A stretch of DNA of 64,000 nucleotides, taken from NCBI RefSeq assembly GCF_900113865.1, contig NZ_FOQY01000040.1, positions 1 to 64,000 on the forward strand, read 5' to 3'. Below the pieces are notes generated by a model. That model made no database searches. It was not told the DNA's origin and worked only from the letters and a program-made list of their open reading frames with translations. Source of the stretch: Streptosporangium canum. GTDB taxonomy: Bacteria > Actinomycetota > Actinomycetes > Streptosporangiales > Streptosporangiaceae. Each line of letters opens with the position of its first letter. Within the stretch, counting starts at the first letter, position 1. Positions 16,907 to 24,914 of the stretch are shown in pieces. The position numbers and the translations under genes are program-made.

Positions 16907-16926
16907 TCACAACATCACACAGGCCC
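16892..16926 (+). repeat. Right copy of 35-bp IS-end sequence
   Basis: Identical over 35 bp to the reverse complement of 7221-7255. It begins CAGACGACCTGTTGATCACA. This is the outward-facing right boundary of the catabolic segment. Confidence 0.85.
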
Positions 16927-17032
16927 CAGTCCGGTCAGGTCTGCGTCTACGCGGCCAGGCCAGGCCTACGCGGCCGGGGCCGTACGGCACGGCGGTCTTG
17001 GCGAAGGCGGCGGCGGCACTCACAATCAGGCC

Positions 17033-19342
17033 ATGAGCGATGGTCATCCGTACGTCGGCGCCCGGGCTCCCCGCCGTGAGGACTCCCGCCTGCTGTCCGG
17101 GCGGGGGAGGTTCGTCGGCGACGTCCGCCTGCCCGGCATGGTCCACGCGGTGGTCGTCCGCAGTCCCATAGCGCACGGGCGGGTGACGCGACGCGCCGTC
17201 GAGGCCGCCCGCGCGGCCGACGGGGTGCTGGACGTCATCACCGCCGACGACGCGGCCACGGTCCGGCTGCCGTGCGTGTCCCTGGCGCCGGGACAGCGTG
17301 AGAGCTCCTACCCGGTGCTGGAGGAGGTGATCCGCTATGCCGGGCAGCCGCTCGCCGTCGTCGTCGCGCGGACCGCGGAGGCCGCCCACGACGCGGCGGG
17401 GCTGATCGGCCTCACCTTCGAGGAGTCGCCCGCCGTGATCGGGGTGGAGACGGCGATCGGGAGTGACGCCCCGCTGCTGTATCCCGGCTGGGGCACCAAC
17501 CTGGTCACCGATTTCGCGGTCGGCGACACCGACTGCGAGGAGGCGATCGCGGGCGCGGCCCATGTCGTCGACATGACGTTCCGGCTCGGGAGGGCCGCGC
17601 CCAGCCCGGTCGAGCCGCGCGGGATCGTGGCGGCCTACGCCGAGGAGGCGCTGACGATCTGGGCCGCCGCCCAGGCCCCCCACCATGTGCGCGACCACGC
17701 GGCCGAGGCCCTCGGGCTCTCCCACCACCGGGTGCGCGTCATCGGATGCGACGTCGGGGGAGGGTTCGGCGCGAAGGAGCACCTCTATCCCGACGAGGCG
17801 CTGGTCTGCCTGGCCGCGATCCGCCTCGGCCGCCCCGTGACGTGGACCGAGTCGCGCAGCGACCACCTCGTGGCCACGCTGCCCGCCCGCGACGCGGTGC
17901 ACCGGGGCCGGCTGGCGCTGGACGCCGACGGCCGTTTCGTCGCCCTGCACTGCGACATCCTGGGTGACCTGGGCGCCCACCCGTCGAACGTCGGCATCGC
18001 CCCGATGGCCGTGTCGGCCATCATGCTGCCCGGGCCGTACCGTTTCGACAGGGTGGGGGCACGCCTGCGCGCCGCCGTCACGACGACCACGCCGACCGGC
18101 TCCTACCGGGGATTCGGCCAGCCCGAGGTGACCTGGACCAGGGAGCGGCTGATCGACGAGGCGGCGCGGCGCCTGGGGCTCGACCCCGTCGAGGTACGGC
18201 TGCGCAACATGATCGGCCCCGAGGAACTGCCCTACGCCACCCGCACCTGGCAGTCCTACGACTCGGGAGACTATCCGGGCGCCCTGCGGACGCTGCGCGA
18301 TCTCGCACGGGCCGAGCCGTCGCGCGACGGGCGCAGGCGCGGGGTGGGGTTCTCCTGTCACGTGGAGGCCACCGGCATGGGGCCGTCCATGGGGATGAAG
18401 GCCGCGGGCCAGGCGGCCGGCGGGTTCGAGACCGCGATCGTGCGGATGGACCTCGACGCCTCGGTCGTCGTGCACGCCGGGGTGGCGGGGATGGGACAGG
18501 GCATCGAGACCACGCTGGCCCAGCTCGCCGCCGACGCGGTCGGCGTGCCGCTGGACTGGGTCCACGTGGTGCTCGGCGACACCTCCGCCACGCCGTACTC
18601 CCCGGTCGGCTCCATCGCGAGCCGCTCCCTGGTGGTCGGCGGCGGGGCCCTGAACCGGGCGGCGGACCTGCTGCGCGACAGGATCGTGGCCATCGCCGCC
18701 CATCAGCTTGAGGTGGCCCCGGACGACCTGGAGATCATGGACGGCGCCGTACGGGTGAAAGGCGATCCCGCCGCCCACCGGACCCTGCGGGAGATCGCCA
18801 CCTCGGCGTGGCGCGGCTGGGACCTGCCCGAGGGGATGGCGCCGGGCCTGGAGGAACGGGTCACCCACGACCCCAGCGCCTACACCTACGCCTACGGCGC
18901 GCACGCGGCGGCCGTGGCCGTGGACGAGGAGACCGGGGCCGTCGAGGTCGAGGGCTACTGGGTGGTCGGCGACTCCGGCGTGCTGGTCAACCCGGCGATC
19001 GTCGAGGGCCAGCTGAGGGGCGGGGTGGCCCAGGGGATCGGCATGGCGCTGACGGAGGAGGTCGTCTACTCCCCGGACGGGCAGCCCTCGGCGGACTACC
19101 TCCTGCCGACGGTGCGGGAGATCCCGGAGATCGCCGTCGTCCTGATGGAGACCCCGTCCCCCATCACGCCCGGCGGCATGAAGGGCGCGGGCGAGGCGGG
19201 CACGATCGGCCCGCCCGCGGCCGTCGGCAACGCGGTGGCCGCGGCCCTGCCCGAGATCGCCGGCCGGATCACCGCCACCCCGCTGACCCCTCAGGCCGTG
19301 TGGTCCCTGCTCGACGCGGACGGTGAATCCGGAGAAGTTTGA
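17033..19342 (+). CDS. Xanthine dehydrogenase/CO dehydrogenase family molybdopterin-binding subunit (orphan)
   Basis: 769 residues, the Mo-cofactor large subunit of the xanthine oxidase superfamily. Domain 1 (YVGARAPRREDSRLLSGRGRF) is followed by VGGGFGAKEHLYPDE near residue 241, SYRGFGQPEVTW near residue 357, GVAGMGQGIETTLAQLAADA, and the catalytic-Glu loop KGAGEAGTIGPPAA near residue 718. The active-site loop SYRGFGQ differs from the AYRCSFR of true CO dehydrogenase and the AYRGAGR of form-II enzymes. The small 2Fe-2S subunit and medium FAD subunit, normally adjacent, are absent. It may pair with subunits encoded elsewhere. The ribosome site is weak. The substrate is unknown. Confidence 0.85.
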   Translation: MSDGHPYVGARAPRREDSRLLSGRGRFVGDVRLPGMVHAVVVRSPIAHGRVTRRAVEAARAADGVLDVITADDAATVRLPCVSLAPGQRESSYPVLEEVIRYAGQPLAVVVARTAEAAHDAAGLIGLTFEESPAVIGVETAIGSDAPLLYPGWGTNLVTDFAVGDTDCEEAIAGAAHVVDMTFRLGRAAPSPVEPRGIVAAYAEEALTIWAAAQAPHHVRDHAAEALGLSHHRVRVIGCDVGGGFGAKEHLYPDEALVCLAAIRLGRPVTWTESRSDHLVATLPARDAVHRGRLALDADGRFVALHCDILGDLGAHPSNVGIAPMAVSAIMLPGPYRFDRVGARLRAAVTTTTPTGSYRGFGQPEVTWTRERLIDEAARRLGLDPVEVRLRNMIGPEELPYATRTWQSYDSGDYPGALRTLRDLARAEPSRDGRRRGVGFSCHVEATGMGPSMGMKAAGQAAGGFETAIVRMDLDASVVVHAGVAGMGQGIETTLAQLAADAVGVPLDWVHVVLGDTSATPYSPVGSIASRSLVVGGGALNRAADLLRDRIVAIAAHQLEVAPDDLEIMDGAVRVKGDPAAHRTLREIATSAWRGWDLPEGMAPGLEERVTHDPSAYTYAYGAHAAAVAVDEETGAVEVEGYWVVGDSGVLVNPAIVEGQLRGGVAQGIGMALTEEVVYSPDGQPSADYLLPTVREIPEIAVVLMETPSPITPGGMKGAGEAGTIGPPAAVGNAVAAALPEIAGRITATPLTPQAVWSLLDADGESGEV

Positions 19343-19798
19343 CGGACGGCCCGATTCCGGGAATGCGGTTCAGACGGATCTGCTCGGCGGACCCCGGAAA
19401 GAAGGTCCACCCGGGTCTCGTCGGCAGGCCGCCGAAAGAGGACTCACACGTGGCCGGCCGGCGGGCCGCCGAAAAAATCCCCCGCATACCGGGGCCGGCG
19501 CACTAACGGGACTGCGCGAGCCTCGGTCTTTCCTTACTTCTCTGTTGCCATCCGCTTCACTTCCAGGGCATGAGGAGACGGGCGGGCATCTGATCCGGAT
19601 GAGACCTTGAGGCGGGTTCTTGGGACTCTTGGCCCTATGCCTCATAGTCTTTTGGCTGATATTGGTTTCCCTGTCCGCCCGCATGGAATTGCAATGAAAG
19701 AGAAGATGTACCGGAGCGACTAAGCCCCTTCGCCTCGCAGCGTCTAGTGGAGCCGCTAAGGTACCGCCAGCATCTAAACGTCGTTTTGGAGGGTGATC
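19343..19798. promoter_or_regulatory. Long lsr2 upstream region with a candidate promoter
   Basis: A 456-bp gene-free stretch. A candidate promoter is TTGGGA (19620-19625) with a 17-bp spacer and CATAGT (19643-19648), which would give a leader of about 140 nt before lsr2. The DNA from 19640 to 19700 is the AT-richest around. No clear terminator for the upstream gene is seen. Confidence 0.4.
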
Positions 19799-20140
19799 AT
19801 GGCCAAGCAGATCGTGGAGACTTTCATCGACGACCTTGACGGTGGTGTGGCAACGGGCACCGTCGCCTTCGCCATCGAAGGTTCGTCCTATGAGATCGAC
19901 CTGTCAGAGGAGAACGCGGACAAACTTCGTGCGGTGCTCGCGCCGTTCATCACCAAGGCCCGTCCGGTGCGCCAGGAGCGACCGGGACGTGGCCGCAGGG
20001 TCAGCGCCGCCGGTGGGCGTGCTCTGGACCGTGAGAAGAGCGCGGCGATCCGCACGTGGGCGAAGGAGCACGGCCTCAACGTCAGCGAGCGCGGCCGGAT
20101 CGCCTCGAAGGTCGTTGAGCAGTACGAAGCGGCGCACTAG
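19799..20140 (+). CDS. lsr2: Lsr2 nucleoid-associated xenogeneic silencer
   Basis: 113 residues from the ATG at 19799 (GGAGGGTGATC upstream). The N-terminal dimerisation domain is typical: MAKQIVETFIDDLDGG at the start and the beta-strand pair TVAFAIEGSSYEIDLSE. The C-terminal DNA-binding domain (IRTWAKEHGLNVSERGRIAS) carries the RGR minor-groove motif preceded by the conserved Trp. Lsr2 is the H-NS analogue of actinobacteria. It bridges AT-rich DNA and silences acquired genes, and it usually sits alone, as here. It is well placed to silence AT-rich promoters such as those of the nearby catabolic island (inference). A strong terminator follows. Confidence 0.95.
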   Translation: MAKQIVETFIDDLDGGVATGTVAFAIEGSSYEIDLSEENADKLRAVLAPFITKARPVRQERPGRGRRVSAAGGRALDREKSAAIRTWAKEHGLNVSERGRIASKVVEQYEAAH

Positions 20141-20147
20141 CCGGCGG

Positions 20148-20188
20148 AGAGGCTCTCCCGCCTGAACGGAGGCGGGGAGCCTCTTTCC
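20148..20188 (+). terminator. Rho-independent terminator of lsr2
   Basis: AGAGGCTCTCCCGCCT pairs with AGGCGGGGAGCCTCT across a 6-nt loop with one bulged base, followed by a short T-rich tract (CTCTTTCC). It begins 8 nt after the lsr2 stop. Confidence 0.85.
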
Positions 20189-20468
20189 GTCCACTGCTGC
20201 GGCGACCGGCGGTCCTTGGACCTGGTTTCTGCCGGTTGCATTCGTGTCTGTGATTATCTCGTGCTTAATCCTGTTCATGGTCGGGGGCGGTCCGCGTGCA
20301 TGTGGAAACCGGTGGCAGCGTAACCGTCCGGGCGAGTTAACCCCGCCCCGCCGTCAAACTGGCGGAACAACTCCAGAACCGCCGCCCGGCGGCGGCGGTG
20401 AGATGGAAGATCCCCCGTGAAATCGTGGTGGCGCCCGCTTGGAGAACCGTGGCGGCCTCCGCTCGCAG

Positions 20469-20542
20469 AACCGGTGCACAAGCCCACGGATAGAAACCGG
20501 TGCACAAGCCTGCGGATAGAACCGGCGCACAGCCCGCGGATA
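20469..20542. repeat. Three copies of a 25-bp direct repeat
   Basis: AACCGGTGCACAAGCC-type units at 20469-20493, 20495-20519 and 20520-20542 (the third is slightly shorter). Each holds the palindrome CCGGTGCAC or a variant and ends GCGGATA. They lie in non-coding DNA between lsr2 and the facing terminator. They could be a protein-binding array. Confidence 0.7.
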
Positions 20543-20560
20543 ATGGTCCATGGAAACAGA

Positions 20561-20605
20561 GAAAGCCTCCTCTCTGCGGCGAGATCCGCAGAGAGAGGGG
20601 CTTTC
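20561..20605. terminator. Strong hairpin, likely bidirectional terminator
   Basis: GAAAGCCTCCTCTCTGCGG and CCGCAGAGAGAGGGGCTTTC form a 17-19 bp stem around a 6-nt loop. The minus-strand transcript of the long catabolic operon (last gene ending at 20790) reaches it after the tandem repeats. Its flanking AAAG/CTTTC ends give short U-runs on both strands. Confidence 0.75.
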
Positions 20606-20681
20606 TCCGCACCGCCCGCCGAGATCGGGGCGGCACGGGTCATCCCGGCAGCCGGCCGGAGACGGCCCCCGTCCGGCCGAG

Positions 20682-20805
20682 GATCAGCGCAAGGGCGAGG
20701 ATCAGCGGAAGGGCGAGGGTCAGCGAAGGCGGACGATCAGCGGAAGGCCGAGGGTCAGCGAAGGCGGACGATCAGCGGAAGGCCGAGGGTCAGCGGAAGG
20801 CCGAG
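20682..20805. repeat. Seven 17/18-bp tandem units spanning the end of the glutaryl-CoA dehydrogenase gene
   Basis: Units start at 20682, 20700, 20718, 20735, 20753, 20770 and 20788. They alternate GATCAGCGGAAGGSCGAG (18 bp) and GGTCAGCGAAGGCGGAC (17 bp). The last unit contains the gene's own stop codon and last codons (SAFR*). The array therefore looks like expansion of the 3' end of the gene into the non-coding flank. Confidence 0.85.
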
Positions 20806-21953
20806 TGGCCGGTGACCGCCCGGCCGAGGGTGAGGGCGTGGATCTCCGCGGTGCCCTCGTAGGTGGCGACGCTCTCCAAGTTGACCATGTGGCGCATCAC
20901 GGGGTACTCAAGCGTGATCCCGCTGGCCCCGTGGACGCCGCGCGCGGTGGCGGCCACCCGCTGGGCCGCGCGGACGTTGGCGAGCTTGCCGAAACTGATG
21001 TGCGAGTGGTGGGCCCGTCCCTCGTCTTTGAGGCGGCCGATCCGCAGGGCGGTCAGGTTGGCCTGGTTGACGTCCACCAGCATGTCGGCGATCTTCCCCT
21101 GGGTCAGCTGGAAGGCGGCGATCGGCCGTCCGAACTGCGTACGGGTCCGGGCGTAGTCCAGTGCCGCCTCGAAGCAGTCCCTGGCCGCTCCCGCCGCGCC
21201 CCACACGATGCCGAACCGGGCCTCGGACAGGCAGGTCAGCGGGGCCTTGATGCCCTCGGCGAGCGGCAGCGCCGCCTCGTGCGGGAGCCGTACACCGTCG
21301 AGGACGAGTTCGGAGGTGATCGAGGCCCGCAGCGAGAGCTTCCCGTGGACCACGGTGGCGGACAGGCCCGGCGTGCCCCGGGGGACGAGGAACCCGCGGA
21401 TGCCGTCCTCGGCCTGGGCCCAGATGACGGCGACGTCGGCGACCGCCCCGTTGGTGATCCACATCTTGGTGCCGTCGAGGACCCAGTCCGTCCCGTCCCT
21501 GCGGGCCCGGGTGCGCATCGAGCCGGGGTCGCTGCCCGAGTCGGGCTCGGTCAGGCCGAAGCAGCCGAGGGCCTCGCCGGCCGCCATGCGCGGCAGCCAC
21601 TCCAGCTTCTGCTCCTCGGACCCGTACCGGTGGATCGCGGTCATCGCCAGCGAGCCCTGGACGGACACCAGGCTGCGCAGCCCGCTGTCCACGGCCTCCA
21701 GCTCGCGGCAGGCCAGGCCGTAGCTCACCGCGTTCGTTCCCGCGCAGCCGTACCCCTCCAGGTGCATGCCGAACACGCCCAGCGCGCCCAGCCCCTTGGC
21801 CACCGCGTGCGGATCGGGGATGGTGCCGGCCTCGAACCAGCCGGCGACGTGCGGCAGGAGCTCGGCGCGGCAGTAGTCGCGTACGGCGTCGCGGATCGCT
21901 CGCTCCTCGTCGTCCAGGTCGCGGTCGACTTCCAGGAAATCATGCGGGTTCAA
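20790..21953 (-). CDS. Glutaryl-CoA dehydrogenase-type acyl-CoA dehydrogenase
   Basis: 387 residues from a TTG at 21953 (GAGG 5 nt upstream) that lies inside the end of the CoA-transferase gene. Acyl-CoA dehydrogenase motifs are present: CFGLTEPDSGSDPGSMRTRA, KMWITNGAVADVAVIWA, and the catalytic-base region RHMVNLESVATYEGTAEIH near the C-terminus. The last pattern, with an Arg near the Glu base and EYPVMRHMVNLES, is typical of glutaryl-CoA dehydrogenases, which oxidise and decarboxylate glutaryl-CoA to crotonyl-CoA in lysine and aromatic breakdown. The overlapping family III CoA-transferase fits a glutarate to glutaryl-CoA step. The assignment rests on motifs; a related short-chain substrate cannot be excluded. 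Confidence 0.85.
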   Translation of the reverse strand: MNPHDFLEVDRDLDDEERAIRDAVRDYCRAELLPHVAGWFEAGTIPDPHAVAKGLGALGVFGMHLEGYGCAGTNAVSYGLACRELEAVDSGLRSLVSVQGSLAMTAIHRYGSEEQKLEWLPRMAAGEALGCFGLTEPDSGSDPGSMRTRARRDGTDWVLDGTKMWITNGAVADVAVIWAQAEDGIRGFLVPRGTPGLSATVVHGKLSLRASITSELVLDGVRLPHEAALPLAEGIKAPLTCLSEARFGIVWGAAGAARDCFEAALDYARTRTQFGRPIAAFQLTQGKIADMLVDVNQANLTALRIGRLKDEGRAHHSHISFGKLANVRAAQRVAATARGVHGASGITLEYPVMRHMVNLESVATYEGTAEIHALTLGRAVTGHSAFR

Positions 21954-23142
21954 CGGGGCCTCGCTTGGCTTGGTGAGCGGCTTGACGGATGACGCCCGCC
22001 CGCTCCAGGAGGGCGATGCGGTCGTCGGTGACGCCGAGCTCGGTCAGCAGCTCATGGGTGTGCTGGCCGAGCAGCGGCGGGGGAACGATGTCGCGGTCGG
22101 CGGGGACGCTCTCCAGGGTGAATCCGGTGCGGACGAGCTCCAGCGGGCCCGCGGTCGGATGCCGGACCTGGAGGGTCGCGCCGCCGGCCGTCCGGATCGC
22201 GTCCAGGACGCCCCGGATCTTGCCGGCGGGGACTCCGGCGGCGCCGAGCAGCGCGAGCCACTCGTCCACCGGACGGGCCGTGAAGACGGCGGTGAGCTCG
22301 GCGATCAGCGCGTCGCGGTCGCGCACGCGCCCGGCGTTGGTGCGGAAGCGGGCGTCGGCGCCCAGGTCCTCCCGCCCGATCGCCGCGCACAGGGCGCGGA
22401 ACAGCCGGTCGTTGCCCGCGGCGACCACGAACCGGCCGTCGGCCGCCTCGAACGTCTGGTACGGCACCACCGTCGGGTGCGCGTTGCCGTAGGCGAGCGC
22501 CTCCTCGCCCGAGACCAGCGCGCTCTGCGCCACGTTGACCAGCCCGGACAGCGCCGAGCCGATGAGCGACACCTCGACCCGCTCGCCCTGCCCCCGGGTC
22601 GCCCGCCGGTGCAGCGCGCCCAGGATCGCGACGGCCGCGTTGAGCCCGGCGAGCACATCGGTGATCGCGACGCCGACCTTGCTCGGGGTCTCGCCGGTGA
22701 TGTGCATGTAGCCGCTCTCGGCCTGGATCGTCGCGTCGAAGCCCGGCCGGTCGCCGCCCGGGAACCCGATGATCGAGCAGTACACGACGCCCGGGTTGGC
22801 CTGCCGTACCGACTCGTGCCCGACGCCCAGGCGCTCGGCGACCCCGGGGCGGAAGTTCTCGATGACCACGTCCGCGTCCGCGCACAGCCGCTGGGCGATC
22901 TCGCGGCCGGAGGGGTGCTTCACATCGAGCGCGACGCTCCGCTTGCCGCGGTTGACGGCGAGGTAGTAGGCGGCCTCGCCGCCCGCGTACGGCGGGCCCC
23001 AGGCCCGGGTGTCGTCGCCGTGCTCCGGATGCTCCACCTTGACCACGTCCGCGCCGAGCTCGGCGAGGATCATGGTGGCGTACGGCCCGGCCAGGACCCG
23101 GGAGAAGTCGGCGACCCGGATCCCGTCGAGGGGGCCCGTCAT
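21940..23142 (-). CDS. CaiB/BaiF family III CoA-transferase
   Basis: 400 residues from the ATG at 23142, with GGGAGGGG just upstream. Family III features are clear: GPLDGIRVADFSRVLAGPYA at the start, LAELGADVVKVEHPEHGDDT, NRGKRSVALDVKHP and DVVIENFRPGVAERLG, with the catalytic Asp expected in the FDATIQAESGYM region (residues about 140-155). These enzymes move CoA between carboxylic acids. Beside a glutaryl-CoA dehydrogenase gene, the most likely reaction is activation of glutarate using succinyl-CoA, as in the human SUGCT enzyme (inference). It overlaps the dehydrogenase gene by 14 nt, so the two are translationally coupled. Confidence 0.88.
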   Translation of the reverse strand: MTGPLDGIRVADFSRVLAGPYATMILAELGADVVKVEHPEHGDDTRAWGPPYAGGEAAYYLAVNRGKRSVALDVKHPSGREIAQRLCADADVVIENFRPGVAERLGVGHESVRQANPGVVYCSIIGFPGGDRPGFDATIQAESGYMHITGETPSKVGVAITDVLAGLNAAVAILGALHRRATRGQGERVEVSLIGSALSGLVNVAQSALVSGEEALAYGNAHPTVVPYQTFEAADGRFVVAAGNDRLFRALCAAIGREDLGADARFRTNAGRVRDRDALIAELTAVFTARPVDEWLALLGAAGVPAGKIRGVLDAIRTAGGATLQVRHPTAGPLELVRTGFTLESVPADRDIVPPPLLGQHTHELLTELGVTDDRIALLERAGVIRQAAHQAKRGPVEPA

Positions 23143-23272
23143 CGCCCCTCCCACCGGCCCGAAACAGCCCGCGCCCGCCCGTCCGGACGGAGGACCGGGC
23201 CGGTGGGCGGGGGCCGCCGGGCGGGGGAGGGGGCCGGGGCGCCGTGCCCGGAACGCCGGGCGGGGGGCGGGT

Positions 23273-24739
23273 TCACGACCCGAACCGCCGGGTCGCGTCC
23301 ACCGCTTCGAGCCAGCGCCGGTAGCCGTCCTCCGGGATCTCGCGGGGCGAGAAGACCCTGCCGCCGCCCCGCACCTCGGCGACCTCCGCCAGGTCGCCCC
23401 AGACGCCGCCCGCCAGGCCGGCCAGGAAGGCGGCGCCGAGGGCGGTGGCCTCGGTCGTCTCCGGCCGCACCACCGGCCGGCCCAGGAGGTCGGCCTGGAT
23501 CTGGCAGAGCAGGTCGTTGGCCGCGGCCCCGCCGTCCACCGCCAGGTGGGACACGGGGATGCCCGCCGTGCCGCTGACGGCCTCGACGACGTCGCGGATC
23601 TGGTAGGCGATGCCGTCGAGGACGGCCCGGGCGAGATGGGCGCCGGTGGTGCCCCGGGTGATGCCCAGCAGGGCGCCTCTCGCCCGCGGGTCCCAGTGCG
23701 GGGTGCCGATGCCGGTCAGGGCCGGAACGAAGATCAACCCTTCGCTGTCGGGCACGGACGCGGCCAGCCGCTCGCTGTCGGCGGAGTCGTCGATCACGCC
23801 CAGCCCGTCGCGCAGCCACTGCACCGCGGCTCCGGTGACGAACACCGATCCCTCGACGGCGTACTGGACCGGGTCGCCGCCGAGCTGCCAGGCGACGGTG
23901 GACAGCAGTCCCGCGCCGGCCGGAGCGATCTGGTCGCCGGTGTTGACCAGCAGGAAGCTGCCCGTGCCGTAGGTGCACTTCATCGCGCCGGGCGTGAACG
24001 CGGCGTGGCCGAACAGCGCGGCCTGCTGGTCTCCCGCCACTCCGCAGATCGGCAGGTCCAGCCCGAGGAAATGGTCGGGCGCGGTACGGCCGATGAGCGC
24101 GCTCGACGGGACGATCTCCGGCAGCGCGGCCTCCGGCACGTCGAAGAGCTCGGCCAGCTCCGCGGACCAGCCGGCCGTGGCCAGGTCGAACAGGAGGGTC
24201 CGCGAGGCGTTGGACGGGTCGGTGGCGTGCAGCCGCCCGCCGGTGAGCCGGGCCAGCAGGTAGGAGTCGACCGTGCCGATCGCGACGCGGCCCTCCCGCA
24301 CCCTGGCCCAGACCTCCGGGAGGTTCCCGCGCAGCCAGGCCAGCTTGGTGGCGGAGAAGTAGGGATCCAGCGGGAGCCCGGTGAGCTCGCGGATCCGCGG
24401 CTCGTGCTCCCGGAGCCGGTCGCACTCCCCGGCGGAGCGGCGGTCCTGCCAGACGATCGCCCGGGTCGCCGGCCGCAGGGTCGCGCGGTCCCACAGGACG
24501 ACGGTCTCGCGCTGGTTGGTCAGCCCGATGCAGGAGACGGGTACGGCCGCCGCGGCGAGCGCGTCCGAGCAGGCCTGCAGCGTGGCGGTCCAGATCTCGT
24601 CCGGGTCGTGCTCGACGAGGCCGGGCGCGGGGAAGTGCTGCGGGAACTCGCGGTGGCCTCGGGCGAGGACACGCCCGTCCTGCGCGATCACGAGTGAGGT
24701 GACGCCGGTGGTCCCGGCGTCGATGGCCAGAACGGTCAT
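23273..24739 (-). CDS. glpK: Glycerol kinase
   Basis: 488 residues in the FGGY kinase fold, phosphorylating glycerol to sn-glycerol 3-phosphate. Motifs are VLAIDAGTTGVTSLVI at the N-terminus, LTNQRETVVLWD, IVWQDRRS, CGVAGDQQAALFGHAAF, KCTYGTGSFLLVNTG and the C-terminal VDGGAAANDLLCQIQAD; these are strongly glycerol-kinase-like. The start overlaps the stop of an upstream small ORF, and the 63-bp tandem repeat duplicates this start region (GGAGGCGCCGT). It lies downstream of glpD, separated by about 170 nt of repeats. There is no GlpF nearby, so uptake may use passive entry or the operon's ABC importer (inference). Confidence 0.92.
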   Translation of the reverse strand: MTVLAIDAGTTGVTSLVIAQDGRVLARGHREFPQHFPAPGLVEHDPDEIWTATLQACSDALAAAAVPVSCIGLTNQRETVVLWDRATLRPATRAIVWQDRRSAGECDRLREHEPRIRELTGLPLDPYFSATKLAWLRGNLPEVWARVREGRVAIGTVDSYLLARLTGGRLHATDPSNASRTLLFDLATAGWSAELAELFDVPEAALPEIVPSSALIGRTAPDHFLGLDLPICGVAGDQQAALFGHAAFTPGAMKCTYGTGSFLLVNTGDQIAPAGAGLLSTVAWQLGGDPVQYAVEGSVFVTGAAVQWLRDGLGVIDDSADSERLAASVPDSEGLIFVPALTGIGTPHWDPRARGALLGITRGTTGAHLARAVLDGIAYQIRDVVEAVSGTAGIPVSHLAVDGGAAANDLLCQIQADLLGRPVVRPETTEATALGAAFLAGLAGGVWGDLAEVAEVRGGGRVFSPREIPEDGYRRWLEAVDATRRFGS

Positions 24740-24852
24740 ACGGCGCCTCCCCGGAGGCCGGTCGGTTCGGTGGTGCGGTGGCGGGTCATACGGCGCCTTC
24801 TCTGGGGGCGGACCGGGCCGGTTCCGGCGTGAGTGGTGCGGTGGCGGGTCAT
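24736..24852 (-). CDS. Small repeat-derived ORF overlapping glpK start
   Basis: 38 codons beginning MTRHRTTHAGTGPVRPQ. A second in-frame copy of MTRHRTTEPT starts at 24789. Its TGA overlaps the glpK ATG (ATGA), and its own ATG overlaps the stop of the previous mini-ORF. A GGGGAG lies upstream of the ATG. It was created by the tandem duplication, and its protein product need not be functional. It could carry ribosomes from glpD to glpK. Whether it is translated is unknown. Confidence 0.35.
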   Translation of the reverse strand: MTRHRTTHAGTGPVRPQRRRRMTRHRTTEPTGLRGGAV

Positions 24853-24914
24853 GCGGCGTCTCCCCGGGACCGGGCCGGGCCGGTTCCGGCGTGAGCGGTG
24901 CGGTGGCGGGTCAT
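24849..24914 (-). CDS. Small repeat-derived ORF overlapping glpD stop
   Basis: 21 codons, MTRHRTAHAGTGPARSRGDA plus one Ala. Its ATG overlaps the glpD stop and its own stop overlaps the ATG of the next mini-ORF, both as ATGA. The peptide is nearly identical at the N-terminus to the next one, as expected from duplication. It is a candidate translational relay, not a candidate enzyme. Translation is unproven. Confidence 0.35.
   Translation of the reverse strand: MTRHRTAHAGTGPARSRGDAA

Larger units (their letters stand above)
7221..16926. mobile_element. Putative composite element: catabolic island bracketed by inverted IS-end sequences
   Basis: A 35-bp sequence at 7221-7255 is repeated perfectly in inverted orientation at 16892-16926. 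At the left the sequence encodes the last residues (QTTC, stop) of an IS5-type transposase plus the IS terminus, pointing outward. At the right the same end is present, also pointing outward. Between them are six catabolic and transport genes and no housekeeping gene. This looks like two decayed copies of one IS family that once delimited, or inserted at, both edges of a 9.7-kb segment. No intact transposase remains, so present mobility is unlikely. Target-site duplications could not be identified. Confidence 0.55.

Noticed and set aside
7221-16926. Intact transposon currently capable of moving
   Set aside because: Only decayed transposase pieces remain, no target-site duplication was found, and the two ends are the same IS terminus rather than a left/right pair.
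20469-20542. CRISPR-like array
   Set aside because: Three direct repeats of about 25 bp are immediately adjacent with no unique spacers of 30 bp, and no cas genes are present.
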